A stretch of 43,228 bases of DNA from assembly GCA_002788515.1 (NCBI GenBank), contig PFRJ01000049.1:1-43228 (forward strand). Reading direction: 5' to 3'. Position 1 is the first letter of the stretch, and each line of letters starts with the position of its first letter. Shown piece after piece: positions 17,736-28,543 of this stretch. This DNA comes from Nitrosopumilales archaeon CG_4_9_14_0_2_um_filter_34_16 (GTDB lineage: Archaea > Thermoproteota > Nitrososphaeria > Nitrososphaerales > Nitrosopumilaceae). Position numbers and translations under genes: made by a program. The notes beneath the pieces were generated by a model. The model was not told where the DNA came from, did not search any database, and worked only from the letters and a program-made list of their open reading frames with translations.

Positions 17736-18872
17736 ATGAGATTTGACGTAGTGATTGCAGGTGGAAGTGTTGCAGGGTTACTATGTGCCAGAGAAATTTC
17801 TTCAAATGGTTTTTCAGTACTTGTGATTGAAGAAGACTATGAGATAGGAACTCCGGAGCACTGTGGAGGATTAGTCAGTATCGCAGGATTGGAGGAATTG
17901 GGAGTAATACCATTTAGAAAAACTTTTGATCACATGATTGAATCTGCTACAATCACATCACCAAACGGAAATAATTTTACGATTAATTCAAAGAAACAAA
18001 AAGTGGCAGAGATTAGTAGAAGAGAGTTAGACAAGCAAATCGCTTTTCAAGCACAAAAAAATGGAGCAACGATCAAAGTTAGAACAAGTTTTCAAGAACT
18101 TACAGACACTGGCATTAGAACAAATGAAGAAAATATAGATTGTAAGATTTTTGTAGATGCAAGAGGAGTGTCATCACTAATCCACAAAGACAGAACAGGA
18201 ATTCTATCATCTGCACAATACGAAATCTATGCTAATTGGATAAAAAAAGGAAAAGTTGAGGTAATTTTTGATCAAGAAAAATATCCAGGGTTCTTTGCAT
18301 GGATAATTCCATCAAACGAAGGTAAAGGAAAAGTTGGAGTCGCAGGAAAAGGAATTAACGTATCTGAAGCAATAGATATGTTTCTCAAAGAGAAAGGAGA
18401 ATTCTCAACAATAAGAAAAATTTTTGCACCGATATGGATCAAAGGACCCATCAAAAATTTCGTAGAGGGAAAAACAATAATCATAGGCGATGCTGCAGGA
18501 CAAGCAAAGCCGACAACAGCTGGCGGAATTTTTACTAGCGGCATGGGAGGAGTGTATGCAGGACAAGCAATATCAAAATTTTTGAAAACAAATAACAAAA
18601 CGGATCTTGATGAATACCAAAAAAGATGGATGAATCGCTTTGGCAAGGAATTTGAAAAACAAACTTTGGCAAGAAAAATTTTAGAACGAATTGACAACAA
18701 CACAATTAACAAACTATTTGATTCAGTCACACCAGAAATTACAAAAGAGATTTCAGAAAAAGATGATTTTGATTTTCATACTGGCTCCATCATAAAGTTA
18801 CTAGGATTGAAAGGTTCGATTAAAACTGCCCAAACTCTTATTGGTGGAGAAATTAAAAAATTACTAAGTTAA
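17736..18872 (+). CDS. geranylgeranyl reductase family FAD-dependent oxidoreductase
   Basis: 378 aa; DVVIAGGSVAGLLCAREISSNGFSVLVIEED, GTPEHCGGLVS, IIGDAAGQAKPTTAGGIFTSGMGG. Confidence 0.85.
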   Translation: MRFDVVIAGGSVAGLLCAREISSNGFSVLVIEEDYEIGTPEHCGGLVSIAGLEELGVIPFRKTFDHMIESATITSPNGNNFTINSKKQKVAEISRRELDKQIAFQAQKNGATIKVRTSFQELTDTGIRTNEENIDCKIFVDARGVSSLIHKDRTGILSSAQYEIYANWIKKGKVEVIFDQEKYPGFFAWIIPSNEGKGKVGVAGKGINVSEAIDMFLKEKGEFSTIRKIFAPIWIKGPIKNFVEGKTIIIGDAAGQAKPTTAGGIFTSGMGGVYAGQAISKFLKTNNKTDLDEYQKRWMNRFGKEFEKQTLARKILERIDNNTINKLFDSVTPEITKEISEKDDFDFHTGSIIKLLGLKGSIKTAQTLIGGEIKKLLS

Positions 18873-18901
18873 AACACGCTTGATTTCTAAGGAAGATATA
18901 A

Positions 18902-19105
18902 ATGATGTTTGGGGAAAATTTGAGCATGTCATCTACTATTTCTTTGCCAACATGTAGCTGTTGCCACAGACCAATTATGCCTAATGATAAATGTGTAAAA
19001 TTCAATTGCCCCAGTTGTGGCGTCGATTTAATTTGGAGATGTCAAAGTTGCAGAGAGGCAGCAAGAAACTATACTTGTACTTCATGTAATACTGTAGGAC
19101 CATAA
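18902..19105 (+). CDS. HVO_2753-like zinc-ribbon protein
   Basis: CSCCHRPIMPNDKCVKFNCPSCGVDLIWRCQSCREAARNYTCTSCNTVGP; directly precedes aEF-1beta; start may be a downstream ATG. Confidence 0.8.
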   Translation: MMFGENLSMSSTISLPTCSCCHRPIMPNDKCVKFNCPSCGVDLIWRCQSCREAARNYTCTSCNTVGP

Positions 19106-19108
19106 AAA

Positions 19109-19390
19109 ATGACACAGTTACTACTAGTTACAAAAATTCTTCCGACTGGAATGGACGTAGATCTTGACAAATTAGCAGAGTCAATCAAAGGAGGACTAAA
19201 AGAAGGAATCACGATGAAAAGACACGCAAAAGAGCCACTGGCATTTGGATTAGAATGCATTAAAGCAGAATTTGTTGTTAATGATGAAGAAGGACAAATG
19301 GACTCGTTAGAAGAAGCAGTAAGATCAATTGACGGCGTAAGCGAATTTGAAGTGCTTAACATGAGTCGAATGTCAGTTGATATGAAATAG
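19109..19390 (+). CDS. ef1b: translation elongation factor 1-beta
   Basis: 93 aa; archaeal aEF-1beta pattern ([17 protein letters not shown]...[38 protein letters not shown]). Confidence 0.85.
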   Translation: MTQLLLVTKILPTGMDVDLDKLAESIKGGLKEGITMKRHAKEPLAFGLECIKAEFVVNDEEGQMDSLEEAVRSIDGVSEFEVLNMSRMSVDMK

Positions 19391-19398
19391 GTGATTTT

Positions 19399-21567
19399 TT
19401 GGCACGCAAAGAAGAACCTTTGCAGATGAGAATCGGAGAAGCAAAGCAACGAGACGTAGGCAAGAAACGTGCCAGAATCGGTCCCGAAGCCATGGATTTT
19501 CTCAGAGTGACACCAGGGGATATAATTGAGATAATGGGTTCAAGAACCAGTTGCGCAGTTGTTTGGCCAGTAGACGAAGATGAGAAATTATCTGAAATTA
19601 TAAGAGTCGATGGGCAAACAAGAAAAAATGTAGGAGCATCATTAAACGATTTTGTAAAAATTAGAAAAGTAACATCAAAGTTTGCAAAATCAATTGCGCT
19701 AACACCAGTCAACGATTCAGTAACTGTCGACAAAGAATTCACAGATTTTGTAAAGAACAGACTCAAGGGATTACCAATCACACATGGTGATGAAATTTCT
19801 GTGATGATTTTAGGAAATTCCATGGATTTTAAAATTACAAAAACATCTCCAAAGGGAGTAGTCAAGATAGACCGCACTACAAACCTCAGCATTTCAACTG
19901 AAACATCAGGTGATAGAAAAGTCAGAGTGACATATGAAGAAGTCGGAGGACTGAGACGCGAAATTAAAGCAATGAGGGAGATTGTTGAATTACCATTAAA
20001 GCATCCAGAACTATTTGCAAGGTTAGGAGTAGAACCACATAGTGGAATTTTACTTTACGGTCCACCCGGATGTGGAAAGACACTACTTGCAAAAGTAATG
20101 GCAAGCGAATCAGAGGCAAACATGTTTCCAATTAACGGTCCAGAAATTATGAACAAGTATTATGGTGAAACAGAAGCAAAGCTAAGAGACATTTTCAAAG
20201 AAGCAAAAGACAATTCTCCAAGTATAATATTCATAGATGAAATTGATGCCATAGCACCAAAAAGAGAAGAGGCGTATGGAGATGTTGAAAAAAGAGTGGT
20301 GGCCCAGCTATTAGCATTGATGGATGGATTAAACGACAGAGGCAATGTCATTGTACTTGGAGCAACAAACAGACCGGACAGTGTAGACCCAGCACTTAGA
20401 AGACCAGGCAGATTTGATAGAGAATTTGAGATATCAGTACCTAATGAAGATGGAAGATTAGAGATTCTTGAAATCCATACAAGAGGAATGCCAATCAGTG
20501 ACGATGTTGATCTTAAAGATTTATCATCAGAACTGCACGGATACACAGGGGCAGATATCAAATCGCTTTGCAGAGAAGCTGCACTAAAATCAATTAGAAG
20601 ATACCTACCAGAGATAGACCTTGAAACTGAAAAAATTCCTTCAGAAGTGTTGCAATCAATGCAAATTAAACTAATTGACTTTTACGATGCAATGCACGAA
20701 GTAATTCCTACCGCAATGAGAGAATTTTATGTTGAACGACCAAAAGTTTGGTGGCAAGACGTTGGAGGACTAGATGATATCAAAAAATCACTTACAGATA
20801 ATCTCATAATAGCAATGAAAGAGCCAAGCAAATTCACATCCATGGGAATAAGGCCGCCAAAAGGGGCTTTGATTTATGGACCACCAGGATGTGGAAAAAC
20901 ATTACTTGGCAGAGCACTAGCTACCGAAACTGGGGCCAACATGATTTTGGTCAGAGGTCCTGAAATACTTTCAAAATGGTTAGGAGAATCAGAAAAAGCA
21001 GTCAGAGAGATATTTAGAAAAGCAAAAGCATCATCCCCCTGTGTTGTAATTTTTGATGAATTGGATTCTCTAGCTCGTTACAAGTCAGGAGAAGGTGGAG
21101 CAAGCGAGACAGTTCTAAGTCAATTACTAACTGAGATAGAAGAAGGAGTGTCTTCACGTGTAGTTGTAATTGGAATCACAAACAGACCGGATGTGCTAGA
21201 TACTTCCTTGTTAAGGACAGGAAGACTGGATTTGGTACTATATGTCGGACCGCCAGATGAGAAAGGCAGGTTGGAGATAATTAAAATTTTAACAAAAAAG
21301 ATGCCATTGGCAAGTGATGTCAAATTAGAGGAGATTGCAGTAGCTACTCAAAATTATTCAGGAGCAGACTTGGCAGCACTGTGCAGAGAAGCTGCAGTAG
21401 AAGCAATGCGAAATGACTCGACAAAAATTTCAAGTCATGACTTTGCAAATAGCTTGAAACGTGTAAGACCTTCAATTACCAAAGAGGTCGATCAATGGTA
21501 CAACACAATAAAGGAAAGTATATCTAACGTGGTACCAAAGTCAGGGGATAAAACATTCTACGGATAA
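19399..21567 (+). CDS. CDC48/VAT-type AAA+ ATPase (two AAA domains)
   Basis: 722 aa; [64 protein letters not shown]-terminal double-psi-barrel-like domain; TTG start. Confidence 0.93.
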   Translation: MARKEEPLQMRIGEAKQRDVGKKRARIGPEAMDFLRVTPGDIIEIMGSRTSCAVVWPVDEDEKLSEIIRVDGQTRKNVGASLNDFVKIRKVTSKFAKSIALTPVNDSVTVDKEFTDFVKNRLKGLPITHGDEISVMILGNSMDFKITKTSPKGVVKIDRTTNLSISTETSGDRKVRVTYEEVGGLRREIKAMREIVELPLKHPELFARLGVEPHSGILLYGPPGCGKTLLAKVMASESEANMFPINGPEIMNKYYGETEAKLRDIFKEAKDNSPSIIFIDEIDAIAPKREEAYGDVEKRVVAQLLALMDGLNDRGNVIVLGATNRPDSVDPALRRPGRFDREFEISVPNEDGRLEILEIHTRGMPISDDVDLKDLSSELHGYTGADIKSLCREAALKSIRRYLPEIDLETEKIPSEVLQSMQIKLIDFYDAMHEVIPTAMREFYVERPKVWWQDVGGLDDIKKSLTDNLIIAMKEPSKFTSMGIRPPKGALIYGPPGCGKTLLGRALATETGANMILVRGPEILSKWLGESEKAVREIFRKAKASSPCVVIFDELDSLARYKSGEGGASETVLSQLLTEIEEGVSSRVVVIGITNRPDVLDTSLLRTGRLDLVLYVGPPDEKGRLEIIKILTKKMPLASDVKLEEIAVATQNYSGADLAALCREAAVEAMRNDSTKISSHDFANSLKRVRPSITKEVDQWYNTIKESISNVVPKSGDKTFYG

Positions 21568-21570
21568 AAA

Positions 21571-21867
21571 ATGACAATACCAATAAGAAATACAGTATTT
21601 GATAAAATAAAAGAAGCAAACAGACTAACGGATGTCGAACTTTACAAAAGTCTAACCAAAGACGGACATATGATTGCAGAAGACAGGTTCAACAAAATAC
21701 TTTTGGATTTGGAGATACTAGGACTAATCACAGTATCGTGGATCACAAAAGATGAACGCAGAATAGAAGTCGTCACCATCAAACAAGAAGTAGACGAAAT
21801 AGAGGAACAGGTAAAGGAAACAATGGAAAGCGACTACGAAGCTAGTTTCCCAGGCTTGGATAAATAA
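21571..21867 (+). CDS. small conserved protein, probable winged-helix
   Basis: 98 aa directly downstream of CDC48; LTDVELYKSLTKDGHMIAEDRFNKILLDLEILGLITVSW. Confidence 0.6.
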   Translation: MTIPIRNTVFDKIKEANRLTDVELYKSLTKDGHMIAEDRFNKILLDLEILGLITVSWITKDERRIEVVTIKQEVDEIEEQVKETMESDYEASFPGLDK

Positions 21868-21870
21868 TTA

Positions 21871-22785
21871 CTAGAACAACGGAATATGAAACGCTGCATC
21901 TAATGCAACTGCAACAAAAATTATTGTAAGATATGGAGCAGTAACCTTGTATGCCTTCCAGGCAAATTCTGATGTGGGTGTCTTTGTTAGTTTGTAGTGG
22001 TATGCAAGCATTAATCCTCCCGAAACTAGTGCAATGACAGTGTAAACTATTCCCATCCCATCTGGAATGAATGAAAGTATCAAAGAGTACGGAATTAAAA
22101 TTAACGTATTTCCTAAAATGAATTTTGAAGTCTTTTGCATTCCTATTACTACTGGAAGCATTGGGACATTTGCTTGTGCATATTCATCTTTGATTTTCAT
22201 TGCAAGACACCAAAAGTGGGAAGGAGTCCATACAAACACCAAGAATCCCACAAGAAAACCCAGCAGATCCATACTGCCAGTAGCTGCTGCCCATCCTGCC
22301 CAAGCTGCCGCACTGCCTGCAATTCCGCCAATTACAATGTTGGAGGAATTTTTTCGTTTGAGCCAAACCGTGTAAATAATGACATAGGAGAAAATTCCAA
22401 CTGCAATAAAGAATGCAGATACAGCATTTAGTGCAAAGAATCCGTAAATTACAGAAACACAGCTAACTGCCAAACCATAAATCAAAACATTGGATGCTGC
22501 CATTCGTCCAGACGGAATGGGCCTGGTACTAGTTCGGGTCATTTTTGGATCAATGTCTTTATCATAATAGTGGTTTAGTGCACTAGAACCAGCAGATGCC
22601 AATGCTCCTGCAACTATAATGTGCAAATAGGACCAATAGCTAATCTCAGGTACGTCAGGTACTAGCTTGCTTGCAGCATACATGGATGTAACTGCAGTGA
22701 TTACCAAAAGAACAACAATTCTGGGTTTGGATATCTCCAGTATTTCATTAAATCCCAATCTCACTATATCCAATCCCAAAGCCAT
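21871..22785 (-). CDS. ctaB: protoheme IX farnesyltransferase (heme O synthase)
   Basis: 304 aa UbiA-family; ISKPRIVVLLVITAVTSMYAA, NHYYDKDIDPKMTRTSTRPIPSGR, VWTPSHFWCLAMKIKDEYAQANVPMLPVV. Confidence 0.92.
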   Translation of the reverse strand: MALGLDIVRLGFNEILEISKPRIVVLLVITAVTSMYAASKLVPDVPEISYWSYLHIIVAGALASAGSSALNHYYDKDIDPKMTRTSTRPIPSGRMAASNVLIYGLAVSCVSVIYGFFALNAVSAFFIAVGIFSYVIIYTVWLKRKNSSNIVIGGIAGSAAAWAGWAAATGSMDLLGFLVGFLVFVWTPSHFWCLAMKIKDEYAQANVPMLPVVIGMQKTSKFILGNTLILIPYSLILSFIPDGMGIVYTVIALVSGGLMLAYHYKLTKTPTSEFAWKAYKVTAPYLTIIFVAVALDAAFHIPLF

Positions 22786-22854
22786 TTAATTTCTTCGTCT
22801 AGATCCGCTACCTGTCGCAAGGAATAAGTATCTCAGTCCTGTCAGCTATTTTGA

Positions 22855-23943
22855 ATGAGTAATTGGGACCTCATGATGCCTGGAATGGGACTAACAGCTA
22901 TAGGAGTAGCTGGCGTTACACTGTCGTATGCAGGAATTGCACACACGTTCATCGATGGCATGCATGCACTAACTGGCCTTACCATGTTTATGGGGTTGAT
23001 TTTCCTTGCAGCAGGCATACTAGATGGCGGGGTATCTACAAGTAACAGAGCCAAAGCAACGACTTTGGTAATTTTGTCAATAGCATTAGGATTTGGAATG
23101 TTTGCTTTGACTATGAATACATCAAACTATACAATTACAATTGCAGGAATTTTAATGGCAATTGCATTTCCTGCAATAATTATAGCATATCTTGCAATGA
23201 AGCATCCGCCATTTGCCAAACCAATCGGTTCAATTGTCGGCATTGCGGCAGCTACTGGAATCATCATGTGGGTGGCATTGGGATTTGTAAGCCCAGACAC
23301 ATACATGATTCCAGAACAAACAGCAATTGAAGAACCTGCAGAAATTGCATCTACTGGACCAATTTTTGCAATTGAGATTCTAAAAGATTCTGCCGTAGAG
23401 GGCAATCCAGATTATGATCCTGACGTGGCAATAGTCACGCAAGGAGACACAGTAGAGTGGACCAATGCAGATTCAGTTGCACACACAGTTACAAGTTCAG
23501 AGGGATTTGGAGAATTGTTTGACTCAAGTACAATGAACCAAGGAGATGTTTTCAAATTAGATACAACAAAGTTAGAAGTTGGCAAATACGAATACACGTG
23601 CAGTTTCCATCCATTGATGGTTGCAACATTAGTCATTGAAGCAGCAAAAGAGCCAACCAAAGTTGTAATTCCTGAAGGAGCAGCAATTTCGGAAGACGGA
23701 AAAATATACTATGATCCAGAAACAATTGACATTGCATCTGGAACTACAATTGCATGGGAAAATGCAGACAATACTGTGCATACTGTAACATCAGGAAAAC
23801 CACCTGCAGATGCAGACGGGATGTTTGATTCTGAAATGATGACAGCGGGAGGAATTTTTGAGTATACATTTACAGATGCAGGAACATTTGATTATTACTG
23901 TACATACCACCCATGGATGGTAGGAACTGTTAATGTAGAATAG
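22855..23943 (+). CDS. membrane-anchored protein with two tandem cupredoxin domains
   Basis: N-terminal multi-TM (~150 aa), then VEWTNADSVAHTVTS...CSFHPLMVATL and IAWENADNTVHTVTS...CTYHPWMVGTV. Confidence 0.87.
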   Translation: MSNWDLMMPGMGLTAIGVAGVTLSYAGIAHTFIDGMHALTGLTMFMGLIFLAAGILDGGVSTSNRAKATTLVILSIALGFGMFALTMNTSNYTITIAGILMAIAFPAIIIAYLAMKHPPFAKPIGSIVGIAAATGIIMWVALGFVSPDTYMIPEQTAIEEPAEIASTGPIFAIEILKDSAVEGNPDYDPDVAIVTQGDTVEWTNADSVAHTVTSSEGFGELFDSSTMNQGDVFKLDTTKLEVGKYEYTCSFHPLMVATLVIEAAKEPTKVVIPEGAAISEDGKIYYDPETIDIASGTTIAWENADNTVHTVTSGKPPADADGMFDSEMMTAGGIFEYTFTDAGTFDYYCTYHPWMVGTVNVE

Positions 23944-23945
23944 AT

Positions 23946-24332
23946 TTGCAGAAAATCAAACTGTCACAATCAGATAAAGAAATTTTATCAGAGTACTCAG
24001 AGAATCAAAAGCCCAACGAGTCTTGTGCTATACTGTTTGGCAAAAATGATCAAGTTTTAGATTTATTTTTAACAGAAAATATTGAAAAATCACCTGTAAA
24101 CTTTACAATTTCAAATAAGCAGTTAATCAAAGGGTATAGAATTGCTGAAGAAAAGAAAATGGATGTAGTGGGAATATTTCACTCACATCCAGATTCAGAC
24201 GCATACCCATCAAACACTGATAAAAAATTCATGCAAAGCAACCCAGTAGTATGGATAATTTATTCTGGTGTCAATAAAAATTTCAGGGCATTTTTGCTTG
24301 AATCAGACATTGTAGAAATTCCAATTGAATGA
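23946..24332 (+). CDS. JAMM/MPN-family metallopeptidase (TTG start)
   Basis: GIFHSHPDSDAYPSNTDKKFM = H-x-H-x7-S-x2-D JAMM motif. Confidence 0.85.
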   Translation: MQKIKLSQSDKEILSEYSENQKPNESCAILFGKNDQVLDLFLTENIEKSPVNFTISNKQLIKGYRIAEEKKMDVVGIFHSHPDSDAYPSNTDKKFMQSNPVVWIIYSGVNKNFRAFLLESDIVEIPIE

Positions 24333-24336
24333 TAAA

Positions 24337-24726
24337 TTAGGAACGCAGTCTAAACGTTGCTTTTTCACTATGAATACTATTTAGAATTGTTTTATCGGGA
24401 GAGATAATTTTTCCAATTACATTAACTGGTGATGCCGGCGTAATTTCTCCTGGATTTCCAATTGGAGTAGGACCATAAAATAGGCAGATTGCTTTGCCAG
24501 TAGGCCAGTATGCCACATCATTTAACTCGACAGGAGATTTTGCATTTTCTTCTGGTTGCGCTATCGGTGATTTTGAGGTGTAAATTTCATCACCCCAAAC
24601 ATTGAGATCTACTGCAAATGGTAACTTGGAAATAAAATCGTTAACTGTATTTGGAGAATCAGCATCATCTAATTCTAGGAATATACTTGGCAAGTTTGAG
24701 ATTTTTACTTCGACTGAGTATTTCAC
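24337..24726 (-). CDS. cyclophilin-like fold protein (DUF369/TM1367-like), GTG start
   Basis: 129 aa; NVWGDEIYTSKSPIAQPEENAKSPVELNDVAYWPTGKAICLFYGPTPIG. Confidence 0.75.
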   Translation of the reverse strand: MKYSVEVKISNLPSIFLELDDADSPNTVNDFISKLPFAVDLNVWGDEIYTSKSPIAQPEENAKSPVELNDVAYWPTGKAICLFYGPTPIGNPGEITPASPVNVIGKIISPDKTILNSIHSEKATFRLRS

Positions 24727-24767
24727 AACTGTGTAAGAATCTTTGAATTAGAAAACTGTTGTGAAAT
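24720..24767 (-). promoter_or_regulatory. 5'-UTR inverted repeat that would pair with the GTG start region
   Basis: atttcacaac (24720-24729) / gttgtgaaat (24758-24767), perfect 10-bp stem; GTG at 24726-24724 lies in one arm. Confidence 0.45.
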
Positions 24768-24857
24768 CAGGTTTAGAGTAAAATTTCTTAAAAATAGAGC
24801 AATCAACAAATAGACATACACGTGTTGGGTTTTATCTAATCTAGGGCAGGGTTATTT

Positions 24858-24929
24858 TTAATCGTCATCATCAAAGTCATAATCGTCGTCGTCATAACAT
24901 TCAATGAAATCAAATTCATACAATTTCAT
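24858..24929 (-). CDS. candidate 23-aa Asp-rich micropeptide
   Basis: MKLYEFDFIECYDDDDYDFDDDD*; ATG at 24929; CTCTATATAGAG palindrome upstream. Confidence 0.4.
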   Translation of the reverse strand: MKLYEFDFIECYDDDDYDFDDDD

Positions 24930-24990
24930 AGTTTTGTTTTATTCCAAGCGAACTTAGGTATTGGGTGTGAGAATTACAATCATCACTGTT

Positions 24991-25002
24991 CTCTATATAG
25001 AG
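24991..25002. promoter_or_regulatory. CTCTATATAGAG perfect palindrome, candidate Pho-type operator
   Basis: Shares CTATATAG core with 28478-28489 and 31199-31206 in the same phosphate locus. Confidence 0.4.
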
Positions 25003-25023
25003 GAACAAGAAACATGTCAAAAT

Positions 25024-25680
25024 CTAAGTTTTAGTGTGAGATACAATTCTTTTTTCGCTTGGCTTGTGTTTCCCTGTAACGATATAGTTGATTGCATCAC
25101 TCATGAATACCGCGTGATCCCCGATTCTTTCAAGATAACGCAAGAGCAAAGCTTCAGCTAGAGCACATTTAGTATTATTTGATTCAATTAGTTGAGGCAG
25201 TCTTTCCTTGTATATTTTATCGATAAATGCTTCATCTTCTTGAATTTTTACAGCTTTTCGAACGTCTAATTCTGCAAAAGAAAGAACTGCTTCTTTTATC
25301 ATATGTTTTACTTTTTTTGTAATTTCGATGAGGGGTTCATTGGTACATTCAGAAATATCTCCAAACAAATCCCTTACCTGGGTTATATCATATGCATATC
25401 TTCCAAATCTTGAAAAAGCATAAGATATCTCAGTTGAAGAGCGAATCATTCTAAAATCATCTGCGACTGGTTGAAACTTTAACAACATATCAAAAATCAA
25501 ATCTTCAACTTCAAAATACTTGTTACGAATTGAATCAGACAATTCATGAACCTCATTACTGGTGTTTTTCCCTTCAAGATACGAATCAACTGCTAATGAA
25601 ATACATTGAATTGCCATATCCCCCATCTCAGCCATAGTTTGAGATAATTTTTCAAGTGACGGATCAATTAGTCTAGTCAT
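25024..25680 (-). CDS. phoU: phosphate uptake regulator PhoU
   Basis: 218 aa, PhoU helical repeats (MAEMGDMAIQCISLAVDSYLEG; ALLLRYLERIGDHAVFMSDAINYIVTG); in pst cluster. Confidence 0.9.
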   Translation of the reverse strand: MTRLIDPSLEKLSQTMAEMGDMAIQCISLAVDSYLEGKNTSNEVHELSDSIRNKYFEVEDLIFDMLLKFQPVADDFRMIRSSTEISYAFSRFGRYAYDITQVRDLFGDISECTNEPLIEITKKVKHMIKEAVLSFAELDVRKAVKIQEDEAFIDKIYKERLPQLIESNNTKCALAEALLLRYLERIGDHAVFMSDAINYIVTGKHKPSEKRIVSHTKT

Positions 25681-26516
25681 TATCCAAATTGCCCCTGAAC
25701 ATATTTTGCAGTCAGTTCATTTTTTGGATCAGTAAATAGTTTCTTTGTTTCTCTAAACTCGATTAGCTCACCCAGATACATAAATCCAGTATAATCTGAA
25801 ACTCTAACTGCTTGTTGCATGTTATGAGTTACAATAATTATCGTGTATTCCTTTTTTAGCTCTGTAATTGTTTCTTCAATTTTTTGAGTTGCAATAGGGT
25901 CAAGGGCAGATGCAGGCTCATCCATCAATAAAACTTCGGGTTGGATTGCCAAGGCTCTTGCAATACAGAGTCTCTGTTGCTGACCGCCAGACAATTCAAT
26001 TGCAGACTTTTTCAAATCATCTTTCACTTCGTCCCACAAATATGCCATCTTTAGTGAATCCTCTACAATTTCATCTAGAATTTTTTTATCTCTCACTCCG
26101 TTTAGTTTCAAACCTGCTACAACATTGTCATAAATAGACATTGTTGGAAAGGGGTTTGGTTTTTGAAAAACCATTCCAACTTTTCTTCTGTGATAAATTG
26201 GGTCTATAGATTTGTCATAAAGATCAATGTCATCAAGCATTACTTTACCCTCAACTTTAGCATTTTTTGTCATATCATGCATTCGGTTAAGACATCTAAG
26301 AAAAGTTGTTTTTCCACAACCAGAAGGTCCTATCAGAGCAGTGACAGATTTTTCTGGAAATTTCATTGTGATATTTTTCACACCAATAGTGCTACCGTAA
26401 TGAATGGTAACATTTTCTGCAACCATCTTGAATTTTTTTACAGCATCAGATGAATGAAATGGGATGTCAGAGTCAATAGACGTATTAGTTTTTGGAGAGG
26501 AGACAGTCATTGTCAT
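25680..26516 (-). CDS. pstB: phosphate ABC transporter ATP-binding protein
   Basis: [52 protein letters not shown]. Confidence 0.95.
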   Translation of the reverse strand: MTMTVSSPKTNTSIDSDIPFHSSDAVKKFKMVAENVTIHYGSTIGVKNITMKFPEKSVTALIGPSGCGKTTFLRCLNRMHDMTKNAKVEGKVMLDDIDLYDKSIDPIYHRRKVGMVFQKPNPFPTMSIYDNVVAGLKLNGVRDKKILDEIVEDSLKMAYLWDEVKDDLKKSAIELSGGQQQRLCIARALAIQPEVLLMDEPASALDPIATQKIEETITELKKEYTIIIVTHNMQQAVRVSDYTGFMYLGELIEFRETKKLFTDPKNELTAKYVQGQFG

Positions 26517-27439
26517 TTTTTATTTGATACTCCCTGTTTTATCAATCGTCCCATGATTCCATTTCCTGTTTTATTTGCAAAGTAGTATCTAACACCTAGA
26601 TTGATGCCAAGAATAATTATGATTAAGACTAATGCCGAACCCCAACCTTGTAATTGTGCACTGTCATAAGGTAACAAAGACAATCTCCAAATTCTTAGCG
26701 GCAATGCATCCATCGGAACATCCATACTGCTGAAAAATTGGCTGCTTCCAAGGATAGTCATTATCAGCGGAGCAGTTTCACCACCGATTCTTGAAACAGA
26801 TAGTAGAATTCCTGTAATCATCCCACTTTTTGCCGCTGAAATCACAATTCTAAATGTTATAACCCATTTTTTTAATCCCAAAGCAATGCCGGCCTCCCGA
26901 TAAGTTATTGGAACCATTTTCAGAGATTCCTCAGTGGTCCTAGCAACAATAGGGAACATGATTAAAGATAACGCAAACGCGCCTGCCCACACAGAAAAAT
27001 GACCAAGAATTAGCACAATTACCAAAAATGCAAAGATTCCAAGAACTATAGATGGAAATTCCATAAACACATCATTGAAGAATCTAATGAATCGTGCCAA
27101 CTTGTTATCACCATATTCAGACAGGTATATTCCAGACATCACTCCTATTGGAACACCAATCAAACTAGAGAGTCCAATTATTATCAAGGTACCTTGAATG
27201 GCAGGCCCTATTCCTCCTTTGCCAGAACCAATAGACCCAGGAGTTGCTGTCAAAAACTCATAACTTATAGCAGATATTCCGTTTTTGAATACTTCAACTA
27301 GAATACTACCCAATGGGATAATGGCAATAATCACGCATGCAAAAACAATGATTCTAACTGCTTTATCTACTAAAAGACGATTCTTTACATTTTGTTTGAA
27401 AAGAGTTCGGTATTCCTGTCTTCGCTCGTTAGTGGTCAA
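26513..27439 (-). CDS. pstA: phosphate ABC transporter permease PstA
   Basis: 308 aa permease with [29 protein letters not shown]; overlaps pstB and pstC. Confidence 0.93.
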   Translation of the reverse strand: MTTNERRQEYRTLFKQNVKNRLLVDKAVRIIVFACVIIAIIPLGSILVEVFKNGISAISYEFLTATPGSIGSGKGGIGPAIQGTLIIIGLSSLIGVPIGVMSGIYLSEYGDNKLARFIRFFNDVFMEFPSIVLGIFAFLVIVLILGHFSVWAGAFALSLIMFPIVARTTEESLKMVPITYREAGIALGLKKWVITFRIVISAAKSGMITGILLSVSRIGGETAPLIMTILGSSQFFSSMDVPMDALPLRIWRLSLLPYDSAQLQGWGSALVLIIIILGINLGVRYYFANKTGNGIMGRLIKQGVSNKK

Positions 27440-28407
27440 TTGTTAATTGCACCTTCCTTTACTTTCATCATTTTAGTTACTAGAAGATGCGCTATGACAT
27501 TAATCACAATTGCAATTAACAAAAGAACCAAAGCTACTCCAATTAATGCAGGAAGATGTAACGATGCCGGTGAAGCTTCAACGAATTCATTTGCAATTAT
27601 ACTAGACATTGTTTGACTCGGTTTGAATAACGATGAAGGAATTGCGGCAATGCCTGTTGCATTTCCAATCAACATTGTTACTGCCATAGTTTCACCAACT
27701 GCTCTTCCAAGGCCAAGAATGGATGCGCCAATCAATCCAGTTTTAGAATATGGGAATACAGCAAGCTTAAACATTTCCCATTTTGTTGCACCTAACATGT
27801 ATGCAGCTTCTTTTTGTTGTTGAGGAACGGCTTTCATTACTTCGCGAGATACTGCTGAAACTGTTGGGATGATCATTATAGCTAAAATTACACTTGCAGT
27901 TAAAATATCAAGACCAAACGGGGTTCCTGAAAATAGAAATATCGAGTCACCAAACAAATCATGTAATGGTTGTTCCACCCAATCTTTAAAGTAAAGTCGA
28001 AAAACCAAAAGACCCCAAAGGCCATAAATTACACTTGGAACAGCTGCTAAAAGCTCAACTAGAAATCCTAACGGGCCACCTATTTTGGGAGGAGCATCTG
28101 AGATGAACATTGCGATTCCAATACTTAGTGGAACTCCGATTAGCATTGCAAGTGATGCAGTAACTAGAGTACCAAAGATATAGGGTAATGCGCCAAAAGA
28201 TTCACGACCATCAACTGCATTCCAATCAGTGCCAACGATAAATGATAATCCATCTTCTTCCCATATCGGGTATGATTCAGAAACTAATTGAAAGACCAAC
28301 AAGGCAATCATTACTAAAACAAACGTTCCTGCGATTGTAGCGCCTACCTTGAAAATTTTATCAGATAGAATACTCTGTTTGCGGTACTCCACAGTGTTTT
28401 TCTTCAC
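27436..28407 (-). CDS. pstC: phosphate ABC transporter permease PstC
   Basis: 323 aa; KEAAYMLGATKWEMFKLAVFPYSKTGLIGASILGLGRAVGETMAVTMLIGN. Confidence 0.93.
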   Translation of the reverse strand: MKKNTVEYRKQSILSDKIFKVGATIAGTFVLVMIALLVFQLVSESYPIWEEDGLSFIVGTDWNAVDGRESFGALPYIFGTLVTASLAMLIGVPLSIGIAMFISDAPPKIGGPLGFLVELLAAVPSVIYGLWGLLVFRLYFKDWVEQPLHDLFGDSIFLFSGTPFGLDILTASVILAIMIIPTVSAVSREVMKAVPQQQKEAAYMLGATKWEMFKLAVFPYSKTGLIGASILGLGRAVGETMAVTMLIGNATGIAAIPSSLFKPSQTMSSIIANEFVEASPASLHLPALIGVALVLLLIAIVINVIAHLLVTKMMKVKEGAINN

Positions 28408-28477
28408 ACAATTGTATCAAGATTACGTATTATCTAAAAAATGATCATGAATTATGTAGAGTACGAGATAGATTTAG

Positions 28478-28489
28478 ATCTATATAGAT
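28478..28489. promoter_or_regulatory. ATCTATATAGAT perfect palindrome between pstC and the AbrB-PhoU regulator
   Basis: Lies in the divergent intergenic region 28408-28543. Confidence 0.4.
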
Positions 28490-28543
28490 TATGTTCAGAA
28501 GCAGTATATTTTAAAAAAATCAAGCAATCTATAGTCACAAACC

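Noticed and set aside
18272-18730. 152-aa minus-strand ORF
   Set aside because: Antisense of the geranylgeranyl reductase family gene.
19356-19892. 178-aa minus-strand ORF (and 20160..20561)
   Set aside because: Antisense of CDC48; composition typical of a shadow ORF.
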